NCBI GenBank assembly: GCA_001692895.1
Contig: KV748204.1
Location: 1,578,771-1,642,770 of the forward strand
Direction: 5' to 3'
DNA length: 64,000 bases
Source of the DNA: Cenococcum geophilum 1.58
Lineage: Eukaryota; Ascomycota; Dothideomycetes; Gloniales; Gloniaceae
Shown: positions 1 to 10,804 of the stretch, one piece after another
Position numbering within the stretch: the stretch's first letter is position 1
Layout of the letters: every line of letters starts with the position of its first letter
The notes under the pieces: generated by a model
Told to the model about the DNA's origin: nothing
What the model saw: the letters and a program-made list of their open reading frames with translations, nothing else
Database searches by the model: none
Translations under genes and position numbers: made by a program

Positions 1-2
1 CT

Positions 3-62
3 AAAGAGGTTGAAGTGGAATATCTTATGCAAAGACTCAAGGCCACCGAAAGGGAGTGCTAA
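3..62 (+). CDS. possible 3' end of an upstream gene
   Basis: A 19-codon stretch open from the window edge ends in TAA at 60-62. It reads as a charged helix-like tail (ends RLKATEREC). A second frame is also open here, from base 1 to about 120. Without upstream sequence neither can be confirmed as coding, and no family can be named. Confidence 0.2.
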   Translation, partial: KEVEVEYLMQRLKATEREC

Positions 63-686
63 GCCTAAAACATGGCTGGAAGTTTTTCTCAGTCTTGTGT
101 AAGTTCCTACAATGGATACATCATTTGCGTACTGTGCTGTATCTGGGGCCCGCTGACCTTTTTATCTAGACCCATGATGTTGTTTCACGTTTTTCTAAAC
201 CTCGTTATCATATTTTTAATTTTAGCGTTTGGCAAGAAGACTTGATTCCACGCATTTAGCATCACAGTTATCATAAACACCTCTGTGCACAGCGTATATG
301 AGAGAGCTGAAGTTTCTTGGGCGATTTTTATGAGTCATACCGGGGAATTCCTTTTCCTATAGAGAAAAGTATGGAGCTGTGACTCCACAATAGATTATCT
401 GTGGTGGTATACGCAGTGCATGTAGAACTAGAGTGACTTGTGACGTTCTAAAATAGATAACAACGGTTCTAGAACTGCAAATCGACCATCCGGAACAAAA
501 TAATGCGATGGAAGCTCTCGCTTCCTAAATCTTGATATGAAACACTATTTGTCTTGAGAAATGCCTTCGGAGTGCATGCGAAACCTGCAACTAAGGCCAC
601 GTGATCTTAACGGCCCCTTTAATAATGCCGTGAGGTCCCATAAGGCATCAGCTCATCCATATTTCTCACAACAAAAATCTATCACA
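63..686. other. intergenic, ALG3 upstream region
   Basis: No convincing ORF or RNA gene. It is moderately AT-rich and contains the presumed promoter and 5' leader of ALG3. ATGs upstream of 687, for example at 561, are in short out-of-context ORFs and do not align with the ALG3 N-terminus. Confidence 0.5.
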
Positions 687-2098
687 ATGAATTTAATCGA
701 ACGGAGCGTCGACCTTGCGGGGAACCCAAAGCATACCAGATGGCTTTCGCCATTGCTCCTCATAGCGGACGCGGCTCTTTGCGGTCTAATAATATGGACG
801 ATCCCCTGTTTGTGATATCTTGCCAAGAATGTCCGAACCTCTGCTAAGCCGTTATTAGACACCGAAATCGACTGGCAAGCTTATATGGAGCAAGTTGAGA
901 TCTATCTCACAGGAGAACGAGACTACAAAAATATTGAAGGCGGAACAGGCCCTCTTGTCTATCCCGCTGTTCACGTGTATATTTACCGCGCTCTCTACGC
1001 GCTCACAGATCGGGGGACCAATATTCTCCTAGCTCAGATCATCTTTGGGCTTGTATATCTGGCGAACTTGGCCGTGGTAATGGCTTGCTATAGACTAGCA
1101 AAGGTTTGACGCTTTCCTATATTGTATTGCTTCAAGTAAGAACTAAACGCTCATGCAAGGCACCACCATACGTTTTTCCACTTCTTATTTTATCAAAACG
1201 ACTGCATAGCATCTTTATCCTGCGCTGCTTTAATGACTGCTTTGCGGTCCTGGGGCTTTTCCTAGCTATCTATGCCTACCAAAGGCGCATGTGGACTATT
1301 GGATCGTTTTTGTATACGATTGGTCTTAATGTTAAGATGACAGCTTTGCTGCCTCTTCCTGCAATCGGTATGGTTCTACTTCAATCTATTGGCCAATCAA
1401 GAGCAATCACGCAGGCTTTGATTATTGGGCAGATGACGGTACGTTTATCATAATTTGATGTGCCGGTTGGTCTAAGTGGTGCATAGATCGTTTACGGATA
1501 TCCGTTCTTATATTACTACACATCTTCATACATATCCAGAGCATTCCAGTTCACACGGCAGTTCTTGTACAAATGGACAGTCAACTGGAGATTTGTTAAA
1601 GAAGAAATTTTTCTATCAAAGGGCTTCTCATTGTCACTATTGGGAGCGCACGCCGGTCTCCTTTCATTCTTTACTATCACCCGGTGGACCAAACCAGCAC
1701 AACGACCCTTCCCGGATTTCATAAATTTGGTATTTAATGATCCCTGGGACCAAGAACGAATTTCTAGGAAAATAACACCCCAATTCGTCATGNCTACAAT
1801 CCTGACAGCCAACGCAATCGGCATGCTTTGTGCGAGATCCCTCCATTATCAATTCTACGCCTATATTGCGTGGACAACACCCTTCCTGTTATGGCGGGCC
1901 GGCTTCCATCCTATCATTCAGTATTGCCTCTGGCTTGTGCAAGAGTGGGCCTGGAACGTTTACCCGAGCACAGAAGCAAGTTCGTTGGTGGTTGTGAGTG
2001 TTCTTGCAATAACTGTGGCGGGTGTGTGGTGGGGTACAAGGAAGGATTTCGAAGATGTAATGGTAAACGGCGGACCACAGCACCAGCACACCGATTAG
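687..2098 (+). CDS. ALG3: Dol-P-Man:Man5GlcNAc2-PP-dolichol alpha-1,3-mannosyltransferase ALG3
   Basis: ER membrane enzyme adding the first lumenal mannose (from Dol-P-Man) to the Man5 lipid-linked oligosaccharide for N-glycosylation. Four exons: 687-807, 859-1103, 1160-1438 and 1487-2098, with introns of 51, 56 and 48 nt. They splice in phase to 418 aa, the usual length for the family. Joining exon 1 to exon 2 recreates IPYTEIDW, followed by [16 protein letters not shown] and GTGPLVYPA, hallmarks of ALG3. FNDCFAVLG and YKWTVNWRF lie further on. The protein is hydrophobic with many membrane segments. The codon at 1792-1794 contains an N, so one residue is unknown. The stop lies 32 bp from the stop of the convergent EIF1AD-like gene. 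Confidence 0.95.
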
Positions 2099-2130
2099 TG
2101 TCCTATAGAATCCTAGCAGGTAGAACATTT

Positions 2131-2597
2131 TCAAGATTCGTCATCCGATTCTTGTGGCGGCATTTTACCAATCGTAGACTCTTCCTCGTCGGCATCGTCT
2201 ACATATGCGGATTTCTTCGCAAATTCAGCTGGCCTGGGAAAGACGTTAACAAATGCGGTGAAGTTTCCATGCATGCTCCCACTCACCAATAACTCTGTTT
2301 TCTCCATTCTCTTTCGTCCCTTACCACATTAATGATTTCTCCATCCAGCTTATTATCACGGTCTGCAAGCGCTTTGGTATCAACGACCACATATGATCCC
2401 CGTTTTATCCAGATGGTAGAACGAAAGCGAGAAGGCAGCTCAACGAGGATGGGCCTGCTAGATGGGAGGTCTGCATTATAGAGGTTGTTGCCGGCTGCTT
2501 TCGTGACTCGCGCTATCGACTGGCCTTCGGACAAGGCGTCTGGCGGTGTCAAAGTCTCCTCCGCTGTCGCAAGAAGGTTGCGTTTTGGGCGGCCCAT
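2131..2597 (-). CDS. EIF1AD-like protein (S1/OB-fold, eIF1A relative)
   Basis: Two exons (2597-2287 and 2233-2131; intron 2234-2286, 53 nt) give 137 aa. The start MGRPKRN, then AGNNLYNADLPSSRP, LVELPSRFRSTIWIKRGSYV and GEIINVVRDEREW, matches the eIF1A-like OB fold of EIF1AD, with the conserved IWIKRG strand around residues 60-65. After splicing, the tail changes from the false end SYW to W-PAEFAKKSAYVDD and an acidic C-terminus (DADEEE, ESDDES), as in this family. The family is linked to nuclear or translation-initiation-related roles; its exact role in fungi is not visible here. It converges with ALG3 and is divergent from the MFS gene. Confidence 0.88.
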
Positions 2598-3168
2598 TAT
2601 TCACGAGAGGCGTTAAAGTGGTTGCTAACTTCGGTGGCGCCTTTAGAAGCTGGAAAGTTTGCCGAGAACTTTCTGAGCCGAGAATCCGCCCTCGAATCAA
2701 AGGTCTATTTTAATTCAACATCAGAACCGTTCTTTCGTCGAGCTCCACTTTTACGGATGGCTTCCCCTTGGTATCAATTCCGGTTCCGGGGAGATTTTCC
2801 TCTTCTGATTGTTCAACAGAGTGATCTTCTCGCGATGCATGAGGCACTGGGTAGGGAAAAGCGCCAGCGTCATGTCTTATCAATCAACTTACCTCCCGCA
2901 CGAGGGGTATCATACGGTAAGCTATGTATGGTCTAGGGACGTAACACTATCCCACTTCTGAGGAGGATTCATATTTTGCAATAGTCTTTAAACTTTACGA
3001 TGATCACCCCGTCTCTTTCCTCCTAACCTCTTCTCTCAACACTAATTTGGTCTGCCTTCTGCTTAAAGCCTTTGTGACTAACGAGCTTGAGTTCTTCTTC
3101 CCTCAATCTCAACTCCTTCCTAAGATTCTGTCTGATAGCCTACAAAAAAATCAAGCGAATGTTTCATC
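2598..3168. promoter_or_regulatory. divergent intergenic region, EIF1AD-like / MFS transporter
   Basis: 571 bp between two opposite start codons, so it must hold both promoters. A pyrimidine-rich stretch around 3010-3060 and 3090-3120 precedes the MFS start, typical of fungal transcription start regions. A 104-codon plus-strand ORF (2622-2936) has no recognisable protein character. Confidence 0.5.
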
Positions 3169-4968
3169 ATGCCTCCCAATTCCTTTGCTGGGTATTTTGA
3201 TATTCATCCCGGCCCAAAGTCCGTCACCAGCCCACCAGCAATTCTTCAGAAAACCCTTAATTCACCTCCATCAGCCTTCGAGTTGGATAATTATACGTGG
3301 GGCAGCCGATACAATGGGCCAAGTAATTCTTGTGGCGGAACGCAGACCACACGCACTAGTCAAACGCCCTATACTGGAGCACAAACTCCAGTAACACCAA
3401 TGAGTCCTAACGAATTGGAGATGAGTAGACCTCCATCCCCAAAGCAAGATGAAGCAACATCGCTTGTCCAAAGCTGGTCAAATCCACCAATGAATAAATG
3501 GAGAGTCTTGAGTTGCTGCTTGATTTACTTCGGAAATGGGCTGAACGATAGCGGTACGTAGCTTATGGGAACAGAACCTGAAGTACCACCATCTTGAGTT
3601 CTCTCGAAGTTTCCAAGGGGTTCCAAAAAATCAAAGCTGATCTCATCGCAGCTCCCGGTGCTCTTATACCCTACATGGAAAACCACTACCATATAGGCTA
3701 CGCTATTGTCGCTCTTATCTTCGTCAGCAATGCCCTTGGGTTCATCGTAGCTGCGTTCTTCACTAATATGATTCTCGGCCGCCTCGGGCGGGCAAAGTCT
3801 CTAATTTTTGCAGAGCTGCTAATGCTTGCTGCATATATTATGCTTGTTGCTACTCCACCGTTTCCGGTAGTAGTTATAGGGTAAGCTTTCCTAGTTCCTA
3901 TACTTAAGACTGTCTAACCTTCATTTAGGTTCTTTCTACTGGGCTATGGAATGGCCGTTAATCTTGCCTTGAATAATGTGTTCTGTTCTAATCTTCACCC
4001 TTCCACTGTAACTCTTGGATCCGCCCATGGCAGCTATGGTATTGGAGGTAAGACCCTGTTGACTACCCTCTTGATCGATATCATCTTCTTCCCTCTGTTG
4101 ATACTGATGCCCGGTATAGGCATCATTGGGCCAATTATAGCAACTGCCATGGTCTCGCATGGGCTCCTCTGGTCACGGTTCTACTTCATCACCCTCGGCC
4201 TACGACTCTTCTGTATCGCCTCTGCGGGTTGGGCATTTTGGTCATACGAAGAAGAAGCTCCAACCCGACTACTGACTGCTCTGGAACGAACAGCGGGCCG
4301 ACGAGAAGCAATTGAGGCAGGCGAACCGAGCAAGACACAACTCATGAAACAAGCCTTGAAGAGCCAAGTCACGCTTGTCGGCGCGCTCTTCATCTTTGCA
4401 TATCAAGGCGCCGAAGTATCTATTTCGGGTTGGGTCATCTCATTCCTCATCAGCTACCGTAACGGTGACCCAGCCCGTATCGGTTATGTCACTGCAGGTT
4501 TCTGGGTGAGTTTATTGGAGAAAATCCGGTTGTCAGAAGCTGATTTTATTGCAGGCGGGAATCACCCTGGGTAGATTCGTCCTCACGCATGTCGCTCACA
4601 GAGTCGGAGAAAGGTCCTTCGTGATTGGAATGACGGCAGGAGCAATGGCATTTCAGCTCCTCGTGTGGCTCGTCCCCAACGTCATCGGTGATGCCGTCGC
4701 AGTCGCGGTTCTCGGTCTGCTGCTTGGCCCTGTATATCCCTGCGCGCAGACGATATTCGCCAAACTGTTGCCGCGCAACGTTCAGATGACGGCGGTTGGG
4801 TTCATTGCGTCAGCTGGAAGCTCCGGAGGTGCTGTTGCCCCCTTCACGACTGGTTTGTTGGCGCAAGCTGTGGGGACTTATGTATTGCATCCTGTCTGCA
4901 TTGGACTCTTTGTGGTCATGCTTATTTGCTGGTTCGTGTTGCCCAGGGTCAGGAAGCGGACGGAGTGA
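3169..4968 (+). CDS. major facilitator superfamily transporter
   Basis: Five exons (3169-3553, 3652-3880, 3929-4047, 4120-4505, 4555-4968) encode 510 aa. A soluble N-terminus rich in Ser/Pro/Thr (about 100 residues) precedes hydrophobic segments. The motif LGRLGRAKSLIFAELL is the MFS loop 2-3 signature; GYGMAVNLALNN and HGSYGIGG follow. Later segments include GITLGRF and PVYPCAQTIFAKLLP. Intron 3 (4048-4119, 72 nt) is in frame and free of stops, but removing it restores GIGG-IIGPIIATAM, which fits a transmembrane helix; retention would add 24 hydrophobic residues. It resembles the fungal family including yeast BSC6 and sugar/fucose-type permeases; the substrate cannot be told from sequence. 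Confidence 0.85.
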
Positions 4969-6046
4969 GGTGCTGAGTATCAGGGCGGACAAGATGATGC
5001 GGCAACCCGCTCAGCAAAGGGCCAACTAATCTTTCATTCAAAATGCTTTTGGAGGGATCAAGGCTCGCTTCAAGCAGTTATTACCGGCGATCAGTGTTCA
5101 GGAGTCAACACCTCGAGGCGTTTCAAACACTTGGAAACAACATGTAATTACCGGTAGTGTTAATATGTAGAAGGCTGCTATCAGACGATCAAGATATCGA
5201 TTTTCCCATGGCGGTCAAAGTGGCTTTTAGAGGTGTTAAACCAGATTTGGATTGCAAATGCCTCTGCATCGCCCACTTATCTCGGTCTCTCTGTAATCAT
5301 CCTTCAAGTCGACGGAGTTTGCACAAGTTCAAGATATTCCTCGACTCAATAAATAATGCCTCCGCTTGTAAAGTTCGTAATTACGCTGCTAAAAGCAGTA
5401 GAAGTCGGATATAGCAATATTAAAATCGACGGGCCGGACCACTTTATGCGGATGGAATTTTGAAGCTGGTTATGGAGTGGGACCGGATCAGGCCCATATC
5501 CAGGCCGGACTAAAATCGGTGGGGTCGCTTCCGAAGACACTCCCGCCCAACAAGGGGACACTCCGCAAAGCGACTCTCGCATTGTAACTGACAAGACACC
5601 GGATCATATTCGGCAGCACTATTTCGCTCCATTAAGGCCTGTGAAGGGTGTCTAAGCTTGTGATTAAGGTGCCCATGCAGTAGATCCGTGCACAACTGAA
5701 ACTCCGGTTTTCTTTCATTGTCGATAAAGACTGGGGGTGGAGATAGAGGTCGGAAATAGCAGCACGACAGTTCCAGAGCTGTTCCATAGCGATGCAGCTC
5801 TCTTTGCTGCTCGCATCACTGTTTCGACCGGACGGACCTGAGTCAACTCGAAGATGTCATGCCCATACAAATTAGTTATATAAACATGCCTCTGCTCTTG
5901 CTGAAGGCCTCACTCCTCACTTTAAGTCCATTAGTCCCTCAGTCCCTTCGTCTCTTCATCTCTTTGCATTCCTTCGTCTCACCCCGCTACTCCTCCCAGT
6001 TAACCGTTAGCCGAGCTTCTATAGCCCCTCTTATCCATCTGTCAAC
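4969..6046. other. intergenic region upstream of the aldo-keto reductase
   Basis: 1,078 bp without a supportable gene. Between about 5430 and 5600 there are several CGG/CCG half-sites (GGGCCGGACC, GGACCGGATC, GGCCGGACTA, CACCGGATC), the kind of element bound by Zn2Cys6 regulators. A pyrimidine-rich leader runs from about 5920 to 6040 just before the reductase start. Binding by any factor is inference only. Confidence 0.4.
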
Positions 6047-7519
6047 ATGTCTAACAGTCGCAGCCCATTCGGAGACATCCCCACTCCTAGGAGTCTGCTC
6101 GACTTCCATCGGATCCTCTCGCCCACTGCGGGCGTGCGAGTATCGCCACTATGCCTTGGAGCGATGAATTTTGGAGATGCCTGGTAAGAAGCCGTACTTA
6201 CTCAACTATTGTTTCCCTTCTGTGAATACAAAGGCTTACCCAATACAGGAAAGATATGATGGGCGAGTGCAACAAGCAAACGACGTTTGAAATCCTCGAT
6301 TACTTCTTCGAGAACGGTGGGAACTTCATCGACACGTACGAAGCCCTCAACCAACCCCGTCAACCACAGTTTCCACCGCACCTAAGCTAATTCCTGTCTC
6401 TGACATAGCGCGAACAGCTACCAGGCCGAAGAAAGCGAGACCTGGATCGGCGAATGGATGGCCGAGCGCGGCGTGCGCGACCAAATGGTCGTTGCCACAA
6501 AGTTCACAACCTGCTTTCCTGCGCACAGCCGCCAACCATCCCTGAAAGTCAACTACGCGGGTAACAGCTCCAAGAGCCTGCATATCTCGCTCGAGGCGAG
6601 CTTGAAGAAGCTACAGACGAGCTACATCGACCTGCTGTACGTGCACTGGTGGGACTGGTCGACCAGCATCCCCGAGCTGATGCAGTCGCTCAACGACATG
6701 GTGGCCGCGGGGAAGGTGCTGTATTTGGGCGTGAGCGACACGCCGGCGTGGATTGTGAGCAAGGCGAACGAATGTGAGTGTCCCTCTATCATACCACCAC
6801 CCCCTCTTTTACACACCCATACCCAAACACCTGAACACCCAAGCTGCCTGCAGTCTAATATCCAACATCCGCACACTCTTGCCCGACGCGCCTCCCCTCC
6901 CAACCCTCCTCGACATAGTAACCAGCTAACCCACCACCCAGATGCCCGCAACCACGGCCTCCGCCAATTCACCGTCTACCAAGGCCACTGGTCCGCCGCC
7001 TCGCGCGATTTCGAGCGCGACATCCTGCCCATGGCGCAAGCCGAAGGCATGGCACTCGCACCGTGGGGCGCACTGGGCAGGGGCAACTTCAAGAGCGACG
7101 CGGAGCGCGCGCGCAACGAAGGGCGCAAGTCGCTCGGCACGTCCGAAACAGACATCCGGGTCTCCAAGAAGCTCGAGGAGATCGCGACGGTCAAGGGCAC
7201 GCTGATCACGTCGGTCGCGCTGGCGTACGTCATGCACAAGGCGCCGTACGTGTTCCCGATCGTTGGGGGACGGAAGGTCGAGCATCTGAAGGGGAATATT
7301 GAGGCGTTGGGGTTGGAACTGACGGAGCAGGAGATCGATGAGATCGATGCGGCGAGTGCGTTCGATATCGGGTTCCCGATGAGTATGCTGTTTGAGTTTA
7401 TCTCCGGGAAGAAGTATAATACGCGCATGACAACGGCGGATGTCGGGCCACTGAAGTTCGCTGGGAATATCGACGCCGTGGCGAATCCGGCGCCCATTAA
7501 GCCGCATAAGAAGTTGTAG
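6047..7519 (+). CDS. aldo-keto reductase (aryl-alcohol dehydrogenase / NorA-like)
   Basis: Four exons (6047-6183, 6249-6335, 6409-6773, 6942-7519) give 388 aa, the usual length of fungal AAD/norsolorinic-acid-reductase-like enzymes. These are NADPH-dependent carbonyl reductases with a TIM barrel. The catalytic tetrad is present once spliced: Asp74 (NFIDT), Tyr79 (ANSYQ), Lys106 (VVATKF) and His154 (YVHWWD). The first exon ends ...[11 protein letters not shown], the classic N-terminal strand. Intron 3 (6774-6941, 168 nt) is unusually long here and in frame, so an unspliced read looks coding but is full of Pro/His/Thr. C-terminal [12 protein letters not shown] is the cofactor-binding segment. 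The substrate is unknown; no biosynthetic cluster surrounds it. Confidence 0.92.
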
Positions 7520-7599
7520 GTTAGTTCACAACCAACAATATCGGCTGTACAGCCCTCAAAGAAAACACCGCGGAGCTTGGAGCACGTTGGGAAATTACT

Positions 7600-7632
7600 G
7601 GATGCTGGATGCTGAATGCTGGATGCTGGATA
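7600..7632. repeat. 7-bp minisatellite (GGATGCT)n
   Basis: Four and a half tandem heptamers (GGATGCT, one variant GAATGCT) lie in the 3' flank of the aldo-keto reductase, about 80 bp past its stop. Confidence 0.85.
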
Positions 7633-7759
7633 GAAGGGGGCAGTTGCAGTTGTATGAGAATGCGCTTTATAGAACCAATAAAAACCCCCTCCCTTCTCTC
7701 TCCCTTCTCATCCTTCAGCGAAAACCCCTCCGGGCAAATCCACCCTCGCCCTCAACCCC

Positions 7760-8658
7760 CTAACTAGCTCCCCCATCCTGACCCCCCTCCTCCGCCCGCC
7801 GCTCAAACTCCGTCATGTGCTGCCGCATCCACACGCGGTCCCCCGGCCTTCGGCAGCGCGAACCCCTACTCCCACCCCGCGTCGACGTCCGCCAGCACGA
7901 AGATGATGTGCAGCGCCACGCGGTTGCGCAGCCCGTGCCCGGAGCCGGACGCAGCCGCAGCTGAAGCGGTGGCGGTAGTGGTGATGGCGGCGGCGTGCGC
8001 GGCGTACGGGTCGCTGCTGGGCGCGCGCACGACCTCGTCCCAGATCCTGGCGGTGCCCGCGCAGAGCGCGTTGTATATCTCCGCTGGGCACAACTTCTCG
8101 GGCCGGTTTGGGTATTCGTGGCGCGCGCGGAGATGCGCGAAATATGCGGTTTAGCTGCGTCTAGGGATGGGAGGCAAGGCCAGTATGGAAACTCGAATTG
8201 TAACGCTAGAAGCCATGAATAGAAATTTGCTGCTAGGGTGGTATAGGGAAGGGGGGAGGGGCGGAGAGGGGCGGGTTTCCCGCCGACGTAGGAGGGCGTC
8301 TCGGGGACGGTGTGTGTGAACCGGATGTTCACGAAGAGCGACGGCGTCATGAATTGCGTGGCGTGTAGGTGAGTGACTTGGACTGCGATCGTCACGCTGC
8401 GCGCGGGTGAGGGGGATGCTGTGGTGGATGTCGCAGAAAGATGGTGGTGGGTGAGTGGGGTTGGAGAGAGGGGTCGAGCCAATACTGCCGTTCAGAATGG
8501 TGGAAGTAATTAAATGAGATGTCAGGACTATAGGGCAGCGAGCTGGTAAGATTATGAGGTAGTGAGATGGTAAATTCATGGGACAGTGAGACGGTAGGAT
8601 TATGGGGTGGTGAGAGAAGTAAGGCGTAGCTTAGTCCGTGATCGTCATGCACATCCAT
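7760..8658 (-). pseudogene. unrecognised protein locus, apparently broken
   Basis: The minus strand holds protein-like segments in different frames. One is MDVHDDHGLSYALLL (from 8658). Then come VTIAVQVTHLHATQF / SLFVNIRFTHTVPETPSYVG (about 8410-8280) and ARHEYPNRPEKLCPAEIYNA...WDEVVRAPSSDPYAAH...RVALHIIFVLADVDAGWE (about 8130-7869). The end is WMRQHMTEFERRAEEG, stopping at 7760. The shift between the last two frames cannot be bridged by a clean GT-AG intron, and TAG follows DAGWE at once. The upstream part also contains a short tandem repeat. I read it as a decayed or badly sequenced gene of unknown family; very GC-rich codon use may also mislead. It could be a real gene with unusual introns. 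Confidence 0.35.
8533..8616. repeat. imperfect ~24-bp tandem repeat
   Basis: Three to three and a half units of the form GG-CAGTGAGA-GGTA-GATTATG (starting at about 8533, 8558, 8581 and 8605) with scattered substitutions. In the minus strand they would encode repeated SL-HE/N-T-SLPH-like blocks. Confidence 0.7.
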
Positions 8659-9060
8659 CCTTGTAATCCCTCGGCGACGAATGACGTTTGTGGGTATTTA
8701 TCCTTTTGCGAACTTTAGAATATTCAGACGTGAAATAAAAAATGAACACGAAGAATAGAATGAAGTGCAATAATCTTGATTTGGCTCTGTTTGGTGTTGA
8801 GGTGGTTTAGACTTTGGAAGGAAATAGAGAAAATCTGGGCTCTTTTGAGCGCTCAGGTAAGGCTATACAGCTTCTCAACGCCTAGGATGTAGAATTCTGC
8901 ACCAAAGATCGATAGATCTTGACCAAATAAAAATATTAAGAGCTTTAGTTAGCATGTTTCCGCCTTTGAAGTCAGGTTGCCACCATATCCATTCCTTCTT
9001 GCCGTTATCATTATTTTCGGTGATCAGGATACGTTGTGCTGATAGGCTTTCTTGAGCCAT
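8659..9060. other. intergenic
   Basis: About 400 bp between the broken locus and the small membrane-protein gene. No supportable gene; a 61-codon minus ORF (8875-9060) lies directly downstream of the small gene's stop and looks like its 3' UTR. Confidence 0.4.
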
Positions 9061-9386
9061 TTAGATTCCACCGCCTATAAAGTATCCCGTAAGCTCCTGG
9101 AGAAGTGTTTGTGATGGAGGGAGGCTATGTAAGCTGCTGCGCAGAGGCGAACGTACCGGATCGATCCACAGAAACCGAGTAGTCTCCTACAGCTCGCTCC
9201 CTCTTCTTCTCCGCCAAGGTTCGAGATTTCATTATAAAGTATGAGCCTCCGAGGGACATAAGGGATAATATTGCGATGTTGCGGCGGCTATCGTAGAAGA
9301 AAGTGTTAGTCAGGCGAGGTGAACATGAAAAGCGGTCGTAAGGAATACACCAGGTATACATACTTGAAGAAGCTAGTGTAAGCCAT
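9061..9386 (-). CDS. 55-aa single-pass membrane protein, three exons
   Basis: Found by splicing: exon 1 is 23 nt (9386-9364), exon 2 131 nt (9287-9157) and exon 3 only 14 nt (9074-9061). Introns are 76 and 82 nt with GTATGT/GTACGT donors, a CTGACTAAC branch point in intron 1 and TAG acceptors. The product begins MAYTSFFNRRN, has one hydrophobic segment (IAILSLMSLGGSYFIM, about residues 12-27), then a basic stretch (KSRTLAEKKRERA), and ends GDYSVSVDRSGGGI. A short N-terminus, one helix and a basic flank suggest a small organellar (for example mitochondrial inner-membrane) protein, but this is inference. I do not assign a function. The clean splice phases and glycine-rich end make it convincing as a gene. 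Confidence 0.72.
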
Positions 9387-9937
9387 TGGGTCGTCTGGGG
9401 CGGCTAAATATATTTAATAGAGTTTTAACAACAGCTCTACGGCGTAGATGGTGGTTTAGAGAGAGGTTGCGGCGGTTGTTGAGCTGTTGGACCCTTTGAG
9501 CACACGACAGTGACGCCTATGATGATTGCCAAGCTTATATTACAAGACATGTCCTTATCGATAACTTCGAAATCTTAGCGCCTGGTCAACTCTACATCAA
9601 CGACTAACGCAGAGCACTTCATGCGCATGGCTCAAATACTAGTCTTTAAACATACTTATGGTTATACAAATTACGGCCGGACCTCTACTAGTGTCTGTTA
9701 TATAGATGGGCATGCCTCCACGAAGATCATCATAGCATTCATCGGCCGGAAGAAACTAGCTCGGATTTTGAGGCCTGCGGATTTGGAACCAAGCTACAGT
9801 ATTAAAACAAGTGCTTGATTATAAAAGGTAAGGTAATAATTAACGTGAGTTTTTTTTGCTCCCTATTTGCTTTTTCTCCAAATTGAATATCGCTTCAAGA
9901 TTGAATATATTCAATCACCGTAAATAACACCACCCCA
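9387..9937. other. intergenic
   Basis: 551 bp holding the promoter of the small membrane-protein gene and the 3' flank of the hydrolase. No further gene is supportable; a 65-codon plus ORF at 9621 has no protein character. Confidence 0.4.
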
Positions 9938-10804
9938 TTACAACTTCTTCTCTAAGAACTCCAAAATCAATTTAGCAAACGTCTCCTCAATCCCAGCAAG
10001 TGCAAAGTGCCCTCCCTCCACCAAATGCACCTCCGCATCTGGTACATCCTTTTTGAATGCCTCCGCGCCAGGGGGAATAAAAGAAACATCATTCTTCCCC
10101 CAGGCTACTAAAACCGGCGGTTTCCTCTCCCTCAAATACCGCTGGAACTCGGGATACATCTGCACATTTGTCCGATAATCATAAAATAAGTCAACCATAG
10201 CATCCACAACACCCGGTCTCTGCAACAACGCGTAGTCCAAATGATATGCCTCGGGCTCGACGCGCGCCCCGCCGTCCACGGCCCCATTAACGTACTGGCC
10301 CTTGGTACGCTCGAAATCTGTGACCTGGGCCCGGATGGCCGCGCGCAGGTCCGGCGAGTTGGTCGCCCAGAACTCGCGCGGCACTTTCCAGCGCTCACCT
10401 AGCCCTTCCTCGTACGCATTGCCGTTTTGCGTGATGAGAGCTGTGATGGCGGAGGGGCGTCGCAGCGCGAGACGCAGACCGATGGGCGCGCCGAAGTCGT
10501 ATATGTAGAGGGCGAATTTGCTGATCTGGAGAGCGTCGAGGAATTTTCCGACCGTTGTGGTTAGGTTTTCGAAGGTGTAGGTGTAGTTTCGGGATCCTGG
10601 GACTTCAGTGAAGCCGAAACCTGGGTAGTCAGGCGCTACGACATAGTATTTGGTGCTGAGGAGTGGCATGAGATTGCGGAAGTAGAATGAGGAACTGGGA
10701 TAGCCGTGGAGAAGGAGGAGAGTTGGGTTAGTTGGGGAGCCAGCGTAGCGGTAGAAAATTAGGACGCCATCTGCGAGGACGCGGGAGATTTTGGGAAGAG
10801 ACAT
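9938..10804 (-). CDS. alpha/beta-hydrolase (epoxide hydrolase / haloalkane dehalogenase-like)
   Basis: Single exon, 288 aa, no signal peptide. LLLHGYPSSSFYFR (residues 31-43) supplies the oxyanion-hole HG motif. The nucleophile elbow reads YIYDFGAPIG with Asp103, so an Asp-type hydrolase rather than a serine esterase. The acid is probably Asp239 (WGKNDVSF) and the base His266 (EGGHFAL). PDYPGFGFTE is also typical. These features place it with epoxide hydrolases and dehalogenase-like enzymes of the 280-300 aa class. The absence of introns contrasts with most neighbours and is common for fungal accessory enzymes, sometimes bacterial in origin. The substrate is unknown. Confidence 0.9.
   Translation of the reverse strand: MSLPKISRVLADGVLIFYRYAGSPTNPTLLLLHGYPSSSFYFRNLMPLLSTKYYVVAPDYPGFGFTEVPGSRNYTYTFENLTTTVGKFLDALQISKFALYIYDFGAPIGLRLALRRPSAITALITQNGNAYEEGLGERWKVPREFWATNSPDLRAAIRAQVTDFERTKGQYVNGAVDGGARVEPEAYHLDYALLQRPGVVDAMVDLFYDYRTNVQMYPEFQRYLRERKPPVLVAWGKNDVSFIPPGAEAFKKDVPDAEVHLVEGGHFALAGIEETFAKLILEFLEKKL

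Noticed and set aside
2622-2936. 104-codon plus ORF upstream of the MFS gene
   Set aside because: No motif, no splice logic, and it lies in the divergent promoter region.
4048-4119. Retained in-frame segment in the MFS gene
   Set aside because: It has a good donor and acceptor, and its removal gives the expected GIGG-IIGP helix; treated as an intron.
6774-6941. 56-residue Pro/His-rich insert in the aldo-keto reductase
   Set aside because: Flanked by GTGAGT and CACCCAG; splicing restores [16 protein letters not shown], typical of the family.
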